A stretch of 11,787 nt of DNA, taken from contig DASSIS010000133.1 of NCBI GenBank assembly GCA_035691665.1, positions 1 to 11,787 on the forward strand. Reading direction: 5' to 3'. Position 1 is the first letter of the stretch. Each line of letters starts with the position of its first letter. Both the position numbers and the translations under genes were made by a program. Source of the DNA: DASUBN01 sp035691665 (lineage in GTDB: Bacteria > Pseudomonadota > Gammaproteobacteria > Natronospirales > REEB76). This document shows positions 1 through 5,913 of this stretch, piece after piece. The notes beneath the pieces are model-generated. The model was not told where the DNA came from. It saw nothing but the letters and a program-made list of their open reading frames with translations, and searched no databases.

Positions 1-81
1 GCCGGGGGCGGCGGCGCTGGAGGGGAGCACGGAGACGACGAGCAGGCCGAGGGCGGCGACGGAGACGAGACGGTTCGACAT
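1..81 (-). CDS. N-terminal fragment of an exported protein (signal peptide only)
   Basis: Only the first 27 codons are inside the window; the gene continues leftward past position 1. Reading the minus strand from the ATG at 81, the peptide starts MSNRLVSVAALG and continues with a hydrophobic stretch ending LPSSAAAPG. This is the layout of a Sec signal peptide: a basic residue near the start, a Leu/Val/Ala core, and small residues before a probable cleavage site. A strong Shine-Dalgarno (GGGGGAG) lies about 3 nt upstream of the ATG. The mature protein is not visible, so no function can be given. It lies 109 nt downstream of the tetR stop on the same strand and could have its own promoter or be read through from that operon; no convincing promoter is visible. 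Confidence 0.6.
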   Translation of the reverse strand, partial: MSNRLVSVAALGLLVVSVLPSSAAAPG

Positions 82-190
82 GGACTCCCCCGAAGTGGCG
101 AGACGCGGACCAAGAAGCCGCGCCAGTCTAGCACTGGGGGCTTGGACAGCCGGGGATAGGTCCGAGTTCCGACCTGAAGGCGCTACACCG

Positions 191-838
191 TCAGCGGCGA
201 GCGGGTCCGCCATAGGCGCGCATCATGAGCGCCACGGCGTTCTCGACGTAACGGTCTATGAACGCCCGCGTGGGCACCGGTTCGATGCCGAGCTGGGCCT
301 TGAAGTTGCAGCCGGAGAGGATGCCAAAGAACTGTTCGGCGGCGATGGCGGGATCCTCCACGTGCATGGTGCCGCGGCTGTTCTGCTCCGTGAAGTAGTC
401 CGCCAGGTACTTGCGGGTCACCTGCGGGCCGCATTCGTAGAAGATCTGCCCGAGCTCCGGGAAGCGCGGTCCTTCGGCGATGAGGATGCGGTACAGGGAC
501 AGGCGGTCCCGCTCCAGCACTCGTTCGATCACCTGGTGGGCCATGGCCCGCAGGGTCTCCTCGGGCTTGCCGCTCCGCGCCGCCTCCTTGAAGGCCACCA
601 GCATGCGGTCGCAGGTGCTCTTGATCATGGCGGCGAACAGCTCTTCCTTGGAGCCGAAGTGGTTGTAAACCGTCTGTTTGGAGACCTTGGCCGCTACCGC
701 GATAGCGTCCATGCTGGCGGCACCGAATCCCACGTCCAGGAACACCTTGCGGGCGCCTTCGAGGATCGCCTCGCGCTTGGCCTCGCGCCCGCCGGGAGCG
801 GTGCCGGTGTTCTCGTCAGGTTGTGCTTGCACTGGCAT
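191..838 (-). CDS. TetR/AcrR-family transcriptional regulator
   Basis: This 215-aa protein has an N-terminal TetR helix-turn-helix. Residues 20-38 form helix 1 (REAKREAILEGARKVF). Residues 42-61 contain the HTH, with the family signature SKQTVYNHFGSKEELF at 53-68. The remaining C-terminal ligand/dimer domain is helical and resembles the AefR-like TetR_C group (inference). A GTG at 847 is in frame, but the ATG at 838 is preferred. It is preceded by TGAGGTGA, an excellent Shine-Dalgarno that starts on the stop codon of the upstream tolC-like gene, so translation is probably coupled. The gene is the distal member of a leftward two-gene unit with the TolC-family channel. Family knowledge predicts a repressor released by a small hydrophobic ligand. 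Its likely target is the dyad at 2208-2224 between the two divergent efflux arms. Confidence 0.93.
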   Translation of the reverse strand: MPVQAQPDENTGTAPGGREAKREAILEGARKVFLDVGFGAASMDAIAVAAKVSKQTVYNHFGSKEELFAAMIKSTCDRMLVAFKEAARSGKPEETLRAMAHQVIERVLERDRLSLYRILIAEGPRFPELGQIFYECGPQVTRKYLADYFTEQNSRGTMHVEDPAIAAEQFFGILSGCNFKAQLGIEPVPTRAFIDRYVENAVALMMRAYGGPARR

Positions 839-849
839 CGCCGTCACCT
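839..849 (-). promoter_or_regulatory. Ribosome binding site deciding the tetR start
   Basis: On the minus strand the sequence TGAGGTGACGGCG precedes the ATG at 838. GAGGTGA matches the anti-Shine-Dalgarno closely and is well spaced for that ATG, but it overlaps the alternative GTG at 847, which therefore cannot use it. The site begins within the tolC-like TGA stop codon, which suggests translational coupling. Confidence 0.7.
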
Positions 850-2189
850 CAGTGGGTCGCGCCCTGCATCCCGACGGGCAGTTTCAGGTCCGCGGCCGTG
901 AGCACTCCGGTGGCCGCCTTCAAGGCGTATTCCGCCACGATCTCGTCGCGCTGGGCGCGCACCTGGTTCACCTGGGCGGAAAGCAACTCTTGTTCAGCGT
1001 TCAGCACGTCCAGGGTGGTGCGCTCGCCTTCCTTATGCTCGGCCTGCACGCCATCGTAGGCGGACTGGGCGGCCGTGATCTCCACCTGGATGGCGGCGAG
1101 ACCCGCGGTGGCGGTCTGGTAGCCCTGCCAGGCCCGGATGGCCTGGTCGCGTGCCTGGCGGCGCGCGTCCAGGGCCTGTTGTGCGCTGCTGTCGGCCTGG
1201 TGCTGGGCGGTGTGCAGCTCCGAGTTCAGGGTGCCGCCCGAGTACAGCGGCATGGAGAAGTTGAGCATGATGGAGCGGTTGTCCAGGTGCTCGAACAGGA
1301 ACTGCGGTTCCGTGGACTTGTACACCTGGGCCGTCAACTGCACGGAGGGCTTGAGGGAGCTCTCCGCCACGTCAACCTTGTCCTGGGCCGCGGCCGAGGC
1401 GAGCTGCGCGGCCACCACGCCGTAGTTGTGGTCGGCGAGCGTGAGCGCGGCATCCTGGCTCTTGGGCAGGTCGGTGAGAGGCGCCGGCTGCTGCAAGGCA
1501 TCCGGCAGAACGCCGACGATGCGCTCGTAGTTAGCCTGGGCCGCCGCCAGCGCGCCTTGCGCCTGGATGCGCGCCGCCTGGGCGCCGGCGAGCCGGGCCT
1601 TGGCCTGGTCCACGTCGGTGTGGGTGACCTCGCCGTTGTCGAAGTTCGCCTGGGCCTGGTTCTGGGCTTCCTGCAGCACCTTCTCGTTGCTCTGCTCGAG
1701 GGCGAGCACCGCCTGGGACTGCAGCACGTCCATATAAGCCTGGGTGGTGGTGAGCAGCACGTCCTGCTCGATGGCATGCAGCTTCGCCTCCTCGGCGTCG
1801 CGCTCATGCTGGGCCGCGTCGGTGCTGGAGCTGATGCGCCCGCCCGCATAGAGCGCCTGGTCCGCCTCCACGCCGATCTCACGGGTGTTCAGCACCACAT
1901 AGCTCACCGGTAGGGCGAAACCCGGGATGGGCATGAAATTCACGCCTTGGTGGGCGGTGCCCACGCCGCCGAAGAGCTTCACCTGGGGGTAATAGCCACC
2001 CTCGGCCGTGTCCAGCTGGCTGTCGGCCGCCGCCAGGGTGTCCCGCTCCGACATCAGGGTCGGGTTGTTCTGCCAGGCCTGTACCAGCGCCTGATCCAGG
2101 GTCGCGGCCGAGACCGCTCCGGAAATGAGGAACCCCACGCAGCCTGCCGCCGCGAGGGTGTAGCGTTTAGCCGTTAAAATGTTTGACAT
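849..2189 (-). CDS. TolC-family outer membrane efflux channel
   Basis: This 446-aa protein has a signal peptide (residues 1-28, ending GAVSA) followed by two OEP-type repeats. The mature N-terminus ATLDQALVQAWQNNPTL is typical of TolC-family proteins, as are the long Ala/Gln/Glu-rich helices. The second repeat begins near residue 260, and NAEQELLSAQVNQVRAQRDE near the C-terminus is the usual last coiled-coil helix. Length is normal for the family. It should trimerise as an outer membrane beta-barrel with a periplasmic tunnel and dock with the EmrA-type adaptor encoded divergently. The gene is followed by tetR, whose Shine-Dalgarno overlaps this stop codon. Its start codon overlaps the -35 box of the rightward promoter, so the two arms share a very compact control region. 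Confidence 0.93.
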   Translation of the reverse strand: MSNILTAKRYTLAAAGCVGFLISGAVSAATLDQALVQAWQNNPTLMSERDTLAAADSQLDTAEGGYYPQVKLFGGVGTAHQGVNFMPIPGFALPVSYVVLNTREIGVEADQALYAGGRISSSTDAAQHERDAEEAKLHAIEQDVLLTTTQAYMDVLQSQAVLALEQSNEKVLQEAQNQAQANFDNGEVTHTDVDQAKARLAGAQAARIQAQGALAAAQANYERIVGVLPDALQQPAPLTDLPKSQDAALTLADHNYGVVAAQLASAAAQDKVDVAESSLKPSVQLTAQVYKSTEPQFLFEHLDNRSIMLNFSMPLYSGGTLNSELHTAQHQADSSAQQALDARRQARDQAIRAWQGYQTATAGLAAIQVEITAAQSAYDGVQAEHKEGERTTLDVLNAEQELLSAQVNQVRAQRDEIVAEYALKAATGVLTAADLKLPVGMQGATH

Positions 2190-2211
2190 TGCCTACCTAT
2201 CAAATTAGACT
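2183..2211 (+). promoter_or_regulatory. Sigma-70-like promoter for emrA-emrB-dioxygenase
   Basis: A perfect -35 TTGACA (2183-2188) is followed after exactly 17 nt by TAGACT (2206-2211), a 4/6 match to TATAAT. Transcription would start near 2218 and read emrA. The -35 overlaps the tolC-like start codon on the other strand. The -10 overlaps the left arm of the dyad at 2208-2224, so a protein bound there would block RNA polymerase. Confidence 0.65.
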
Positions 2212-2224
2212 AGACCGTCTAGTC
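2208..2224. promoter_or_regulatory. Palindromic operator, probable TetR site
   Basis: GACTAGACCGTCTAGTC consists of perfect 8-bp inverted arms (GACTAGAC / GTCTAGTC) around one central base. It lies in the divergent intergenic space, on top of the rightward -10 box and at the predicted start region of the leftward transcript. TetR-family proteins bind dyads of this size, and such regulators usually control adjacent divergent genes. The link to the TetR protein encoded at 191-838 is inference from position. Confidence 0.7.
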
Positions 2225-2225
2225 C

Positions 2226-2254
2226 ATTCTCCCATGCCCCCGGAAGGAAGTCAA
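2226..2254 (-). promoter_or_regulatory. Possible leftward promoter for tolC-tetR
   Basis: On the minus strand TTGACT (2254-2249, 5/6 to consensus) is separated by 17 nt from GAGAAT (2231-2226, 4/6). The predicted start falls inside the dyad at 2208-2224, which would explain shared repression of both arms. The -10 is poor, so this is weaker than the rightward promoter. Confidence 0.4.
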
Positions 2255-2257
2255 AGC

Positions 2258-3292
2258 ATGAATTCCCCGACGCGCCTGCTGCAGAACCCGCGCGCACGCC
2301 GATTCATATTGATGGTCGCCCTGCCCATCGTGCTCGTGGTGCTCGGCCTCTGGTATTGGATGCACAGCGAGCGATACGAAGATACCGATAACGCCTACGT
2401 GGTGGCCGACCAGGTGAGCATCGCCCCGCAAATCTCAGGCCGGGTCACCCAGGTGCCCGTCAGCCAGAACCAGGCCGTGAGCCCGGGCCAACTGCTGCTG
2501 CAGATCGACCCGCAGCCCTTCCAGATCGCCCTCGACAAGGCCAACGCCAACCTCGAGAACGTGCGCAACGACATCCGCGTGCAGCAGGCCGAGCTCGCCG
2601 GTGCCGAAGCCCACGCCGCCTACCTGCAGCGCGAAGTGGACCGCAACACCAACCTCGTGAAGCAGGACGTGGTGTCGGCCTCGAAACTCGACGACCTGCG
2701 CACCGAACTCACCGTGGCCCAGCAGCAGATCGCCCAGATCCGCGCCAGCCTCAACGGCAACCCGGACCTGCCCTACACCGACCAGGCGAGCTACAAGCAG
2801 GCGCTGGCCGCCCGCGACGAGGCCGCCCTCGAACTCTCCTACACCACCGTCAAGGCGCCAGCCGCCGGCGTCGTCACCGAAGTGGACATCAAGCCCGGCG
2901 ACGTGGTCGCCACGGGGCATCCCGTGTTCGCGCTCGTCATGAGCGGCAAGCGCTGGATCGAGGCCAACTTCAAGGAGACCCAGCTCACCCACGTGCGCGT
3001 GGGCCAGCCGGTGGAGATCACCGTCGACACCTACTCCGGCCATACCTGGAAGGGCACGGTGGAGAGCATCGCGCCCGGCACCGGCTCGGTGTTCTCGGTG
3101 CTGCCCGCCCAGAACGCCACCGGCAACTGGGTGAAGGTGGTGCAGCGCATCCCGGTGCGCGTGGCTATCGACGCGGACGCGGACGGCCCCGATCTGCGGG
3201 CCGGCATGAGCGCTGAGGCCGACATCGACACCCGTTACAACCCCTTGTTCGGCGCCGCCGACGCGAGCCAGGCGCCGCCCCAGCCGCAATGA
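2258..3292 (+). CDS. emrA: EmrA-type HlyD-family membrane fusion protein
   Basis: This 344-aa periplasmic adaptor is anchored by one N-terminal membrane segment (about residues 16-34). Motif order is typical: EDTDNAYVVADQVSIAPQ (41-58), the first lipoyl half (about 50-85), an alpha-helical hairpin (about 90-195), and the second lipoyl half YTTVKAPAAGVVTEVD (195-210). The EmrA signature GTGSVFSVLPAQNATGNWVK follows at 274-293. The ATG at 2258 is chosen because AAGGA (2244-2248) lies 9 nt upstream. The frame is open back to a TTG at 2183, but those codons would overlap the promoter and operator. The protein should bridge the EmrB-type pump in the inner membrane to the TolC-family channel encoded divergently. 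Its stop overlaps the emrB start (ATGA), so the two are translationally coupled. Confidence 0.94.
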   Translation: MNSPTRLLQNPRARRFILMVALPIVLVVLGLWYWMHSERYEDTDNAYVVADQVSIAPQISGRVTQVPVSQNQAVSPGQLLLQIDPQPFQIALDKANANLENVRNDIRVQQAELAGAEAHAAYLQREVDRNTNLVKQDVVSASKLDDLRTELTVAQQQIAQIRASLNGNPDLPYTDQASYKQALAARDEAALELSYTTVKAPAAGVVTEVDIKPGDVVATGHPVFALVMSGKRWIEANFKETQLTHVRVGQPVEITVDTYSGHTWKGTVESIAPGTGSVFSVLPAQNATGNWVKVVQRIPVRVAIDADADGPDLRAGMSAEADIDTRYNPLFGAADASQAPPQPQ

Positions 3293-4827
3293 ACCTCCCC
3301 AAGCCGGCCGCCGGCGAACAGCACACCGCGATGATCACCATCGCGGTGATGCTGGGCACCTTGATGCAGGTGCTCGACACCACCATCGCCAACGTGGCCC
3401 TGCCCAACATGCAGGGCACCCTCAATGCGACCCAGGACCAGGTGGCCTGGGTGCTCACGTCCTACATCGTGGGCGCGGCCATCATGACGCCGCCCACAGG
3501 CTGGCTCGCGGGCCGCTTCGGCCGCAAGCGCATGTACCTGTTCAGCATCATCGGCTTCACCGTCGCCTCCTTCCTGTGCGGCATCTCGAGCTCGCTCGTG
3601 GAGATGGTGCTGTTCCGCGTGGCCCAGGGCCTGTTCGGCGCTTCCATGGTGCCCATCTCCCAGGCCATCCTGCTCGACAGCTACCCGCGCGAGAAGCACG
3701 GCATGGCCATGGCCATCTTCGGCGTGGGCATCATGCTCGGGCCCATCCTGGGCCCGACGCTCGGCGGCTGGCTCACGGGCAGCTACTCCTGGCGCTGGGT
3801 GTTCTTCATCAACATCCCCGTGGGCGTGCTCACGGTGCTGATGGTGACCACTTACGTGCACGAGACAGAGATCAACAAGACGCGGACCTTCGACGCGCTC
3901 GGCTTCCTGTTCCTGAGCCTGGCGATCGGCGCGCTGCAGATGATGCTGGACCGCGGCGAGCGCCAGGACTGGTTCAACTCCGCCGAGGTCATCATCGAGT
4001 TCGGGTTGGTGATCTCAGGGATGTGGATGTTCCTGATCCACGCCTTCGCCCAGAAGCACCCTTACATCGACCTGCACCTGTTCAAGGACCGCAACTTCGT
4101 GCTCAGCACCACCGTGGGCCTGGTGGTGTTCACCACCCTGTTCGCGGCCATGGCGCTGATCCCGCCGTTCGCCCAGAACCTCTTGGGCTACCCCGTGGTC
4201 ACCACCGGCCTCGTGCTCATGCCGCGCGGCATCGGCACCATGCTCACCATGATGATGGCGGGACGTCTCTCCAACAAGATCGACCCGCGCGTCATGATCA
4301 GCAGCGGGCTCCTGGTCATGGCCTGGTCGCTCTACGAGATGAGCAAGTTCGACCTGCAGGTGGACATGTGGGCGCTCACCTGGACCGGCTTCGTGCAGGG
4401 CCTCGGCATGGGCATGAGCATGATCACCCTCATGGCCATCGCCTTCTCCACCCTGCCGGCGCAGCTGCGCACCGAGGCCACGGGCGTCTACAACCTGATC
4501 CGCAACATCGGCGGCAGCGTGGGCATCTCCGTAGCCTTCACCCTGCTGGACCGCTACGGGCAGGTGAACCACCAGACCCTGGGCCAGCACATCACCCCGT
4601 ACAACGCGGCGCTCGGTGCCATGCCCATGGGCGCCGACCTCGGCAACACCCATAACCTCGCCATGCTGAACGGCATGGTGACGCGCCAGGCGGCCATGAT
4701 CTCCTTCAACAACGACTTCAGACTCATGATGATCCTCAGCATCATCGCCATCCCCCTGGTGCTGATGCTGCGGCGCCCGCGCTTCGACAAGGCGCAGCCC
4801 AAAGAAGCCGCCCCGGTGATGGAATGA
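3289..4827 (+). CDS. emrB: EmrB-type DHA2-family MFS multidrug transporter
   Basis: This 512-aa protein has the length and hydrophobic pattern of 14-TM drug:H+ antiporters of the DHA2 (EmrB/QacA) family. Visible motifs are D1 (LDTTIANVALPNM, 29-41), motif A between TM2 and TM3 (GWLAGRFGRKR, 71-81), the TM4 arginine near 110, and antiporter motif C in TM5 (GIMLGPILGPTLGGW, 147-161). It would use the proton gradient to move hydrophobic or aromatic compounds into the EmrA/TolC conduit. The start ATG at 3289 overlaps the emrA stop by 4 nt, and its own stop overlaps the dioxygenase start in the same way. The exact substrate cannot be read from the sequence. Family members handle uncouplers, hydrophobic antibiotics, fatty acids or phenolics. 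Confidence 0.95.
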   Translation: MNLPKPAAGEQHTAMITIAVMLGTLMQVLDTTIANVALPNMQGTLNATQDQVAWVLTSYIVGAAIMTPPTGWLAGRFGRKRMYLFSIIGFTVASFLCGISSSLVEMVLFRVAQGLFGASMVPISQAILLDSYPREKHGMAMAIFGVGIMLGPILGPTLGGWLTGSYSWRWVFFINIPVGVLTVLMVTTYVHETEINKTRTFDALGFLFLSLAIGALQMMLDRGERQDWFNSAEVIIEFGLVISGMWMFLIHAFAQKHPYIDLHLFKDRNFVLSTTVGLVVFTTLFAAMALIPPFAQNLLGYPVVTTGLVLMPRGIGTMLTMMMAGRLSNKIDPRVMISSGLLVMAWSLYEMSKFDLQVDMWALTWTGFVQGLGMGMSMITLMAIAFSTLPAQLRTEATGVYNLIRNIGGSVGISVAFTLLDRYGQVNHQTLGQHITPYNAALGAMPMGADLGNTHNLAMLNGMVTRQAAMISFNNDFRLMMILSIIAIPLVLMLRRPRFDKAQPKEAAPVME

Positions 4828-5627
4828 GCGGCACCCTCAAGGCCACCATGCGCCTGCCGCACCCGGTGCTGTTCGTCTCCCACGGCGCGCCGACCCTGGC
4901 CCTGGACGAGGCCCACCCGACCCATGCGTTCCTGAAGGCGCTCGGCCCCGGCCTGCCCAAGGCCCAGGCCATCCTGGTCATCTCCGCCCACTGGGACACG
5001 GAAGTGCCCACGGTCACGGGCACCGTGCGCCAGGACACCATCCACGATTTCTCCGGCTTCCCCGAGCCGCTCTATGCCCTGCGCTATCCCGCCCCCGGCG
5101 CGCCTTCGTTGGCGCGCGAGACCGCGGGCCTCCTGCAGGCGGCGGGCTTCGAGGCGCGCATCGTTCCGGACCGGGGACTGGATCACGGCGCTTGGGTGCC
5201 GCTCATGCTCATGTACCCCAAGGCCCAGATCCCGGTGGTGCAGCTCTCGCTCCAGACCCGCTTGGGGACGGAGCACCACCTGAAACTTGGCGAGGCCCTC
5301 GCCACCCTGCGCGAGCGCGGCGTGCTCATCGTGGCCAGCGGCGGCGCGACCCACAACCTGCGGGAGTTCTTCCGTCCGGCGCCGGGGCAGGACGAGTCCT
5401 ACGTGAAGAACTTCACCAAGTGGCTGCAGACCGTGGTGAAGAAGCACGACGTGAAGAGCCTCAAGGACTACCGCAAGCTCGCCCCCGACGCGGCCCGCGC
5501 CCATCCCACTGAAGAGCACTTCTTGCCCCTGCTGGTGGCGGCCGGCGCCGCCGGCGGTCCGGGCCAGCGCATCCATAGCGGCATGACGGGCTCCAGCCTC
5601 GCCATGGACGCCTACCAGTTCTTCTAA
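4824..5627 (+). CDS. LigB/DODA-type extradiol ring-cleavage dioxygenase (YgiD-like)
   Basis: This 267-aa protein has the length and motifs of the class III extradiol dioxygenase family that includes E. coli YgiD and plant DOPA 4,5-dioxygenase. Candidate metal and active-site histidines are His20 (SHGAP), His56 (SAHWD), His121 (LDHGAWVPL), His177 (ATHN) and His227 (AHPTEEHFLPL). All the family signature blocks are present, so it looks catalytically intact. The reaction expected is O2-dependent opening of a catechol-type ring next to the hydroxyls. It is probably cytosolic, as no signal peptide is visible. The ATG at 4824 overlaps the emrB stop (ATGA). A second in-frame ATG at 4848 is a weaker alternative. 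Being the third gene of the efflux operon suggests that it degrades a phenolic substrate that the pump also exports, but the natural substrate is unknown. Confidence 0.9.
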   Translation: MSGTLKATMRLPHPVLFVSHGAPTLALDEAHPTHAFLKALGPGLPKAQAILVISAHWDTEVPTVTGTVRQDTIHDFSGFPEPLYALRYPAPGAPSLARETAGLLQAAGFEARIVPDRGLDHGAWVPLMLMYPKAQIPVVQLSLQTRLGTEHHLKLGEALATLRERGVLIVASGGATHNLREFFRPAPGQDESYVKNFTKWLQTVVKKHDVKSLKDYRKLAPDAARAHPTEEHFLPLLVAAGAAGGPGQRIHSGMTGSSLAMDAYQFF

Positions 5628-5658
5628 AAACGGGTCTTTTGCCCTCTGGCGGTGTGAC

Positions 5659-5671
5659 GGTCAGGATGACC
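5659..5671 (+). repeat. GGA-loop hairpin, copy 1 of 2
   Basis: GGTCAGGATGACC forms a 5-bp stem (GGTCA/TGACC) with a GGA loop. Weaker flanking pairing GGCG (5648-5651) with CGCC (5675-5678) could lengthen it. It lies 32 nt after the dioxygenase stop. Its sister copy is at 5685-5697. Confidence 0.6.
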
Positions 5672-5684
5672 TAACGCCGCGGTA

Positions 5685-5697
5685 GGGCAGGATGCCC
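5685..5697 (+). repeat. GGA-loop hairpin, copy 2 of 2
   Basis: GGGCAGGATGCCC has the same 13-nt design as the copy at 5659-5671. The only change is a T-A pair replaced by G-C, a compensatory substitution that keeps the stem. An outer stem GCCGC (5676-5680) with GCGGC (5702-5706) encloses it, separated by short internal loops. Confidence 0.6.
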
Positions 5698-5719
5698 GAG
5701 AGCGGCGGGCGCTTCCCTC

Positions 5720-5739
5720 GTCCGCCGCATGCGGCGGAC
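5720..5739. repeat. 20-bp perfect palindrome in a structured intergenic element
   Basis: GTCCGCCGCATGCGGCGGAC reads identically on both strands. It is followed by CGTAC-7 nt-GTACG (about 5744-5760) and by GGCG-TTCG-CGCC (5775-5786), so about 130 nt here are full of small hairpins. There is no strong U-tract right after any stem, which argues against a simple intrinsic terminator. The layout looks like a dispersed intergenic repeat, but only one copy is in the window. Confidence 0.55.
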
Positions 5740-5843
5740 CCTCACGTACACCAAAAGTACGCTGCGGGTGCTCGGGCGTTCGCGCCTAGCCAGAGGCCAA
5801 AATCCCTCGTTTTTAATCGCTCACTTCCGATTATTTATTGCCG

Positions 5844-5871
5844 GGTGACACTAGCCGGAACTATCTATAGT
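5844..5871 (+). promoter_or_regulatory. Sigma-70-like promoter for the M14 peptidase gene
   Basis: GTGACA (5844-5849, 5/6 to TTGACA) and TATAGT (5866-5871, 5/6 to TATAAT) are separated by 16 nt. The predicted start near 5878 leaves a leader of about 36 nt before the ATG at 5914. The local sequence is more AT-rich than the surroundings, as expected for a promoter. Confidence 0.6.
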
Positions 5872-5913
5872 CTCTTTGGCTCCAAACCCATCATCTTCCT
5901 TTGGGGTAGCGCT

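Noticed and set aside
678..1913. Long open frame on the plus strand opposite the tolC-like gene
   Set aside because: It is antisense to a clear TolC-family gene, has repetitive Gly/Leu/Val/Arg composition typical of a high-GC shadow frame, and shows no recognisable domain.
2183..2257. In-frame TTG extension of emrA
   Set aside because: It would run through the -35, -10 and operator and lacks a ribosome site, while the ATG at 2258 has AAGGA upstream and a normal EmrA N-terminus.
4554..5576. Long open frame on the minus strand across the emrB end and the dioxygenase
   Set aside because: Both sense genes are certain from motifs. The antisense frame is His/Arg/Gly-rich with no domain or ribosome site.
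5628..5700. Classical intrinsic terminator after the dioxygenase gene
   Set aside because: Hairpins exist, but none is followed by a U-tract, so they are recorded as repeats rather than a terminator.
5692..5913. In-frame N-terminal extension of the M14 peptidase
   Set aside because: It is translated from palindromic repeats and the promoter, and would bury the signal peptide that begins at the ATG at 5914.
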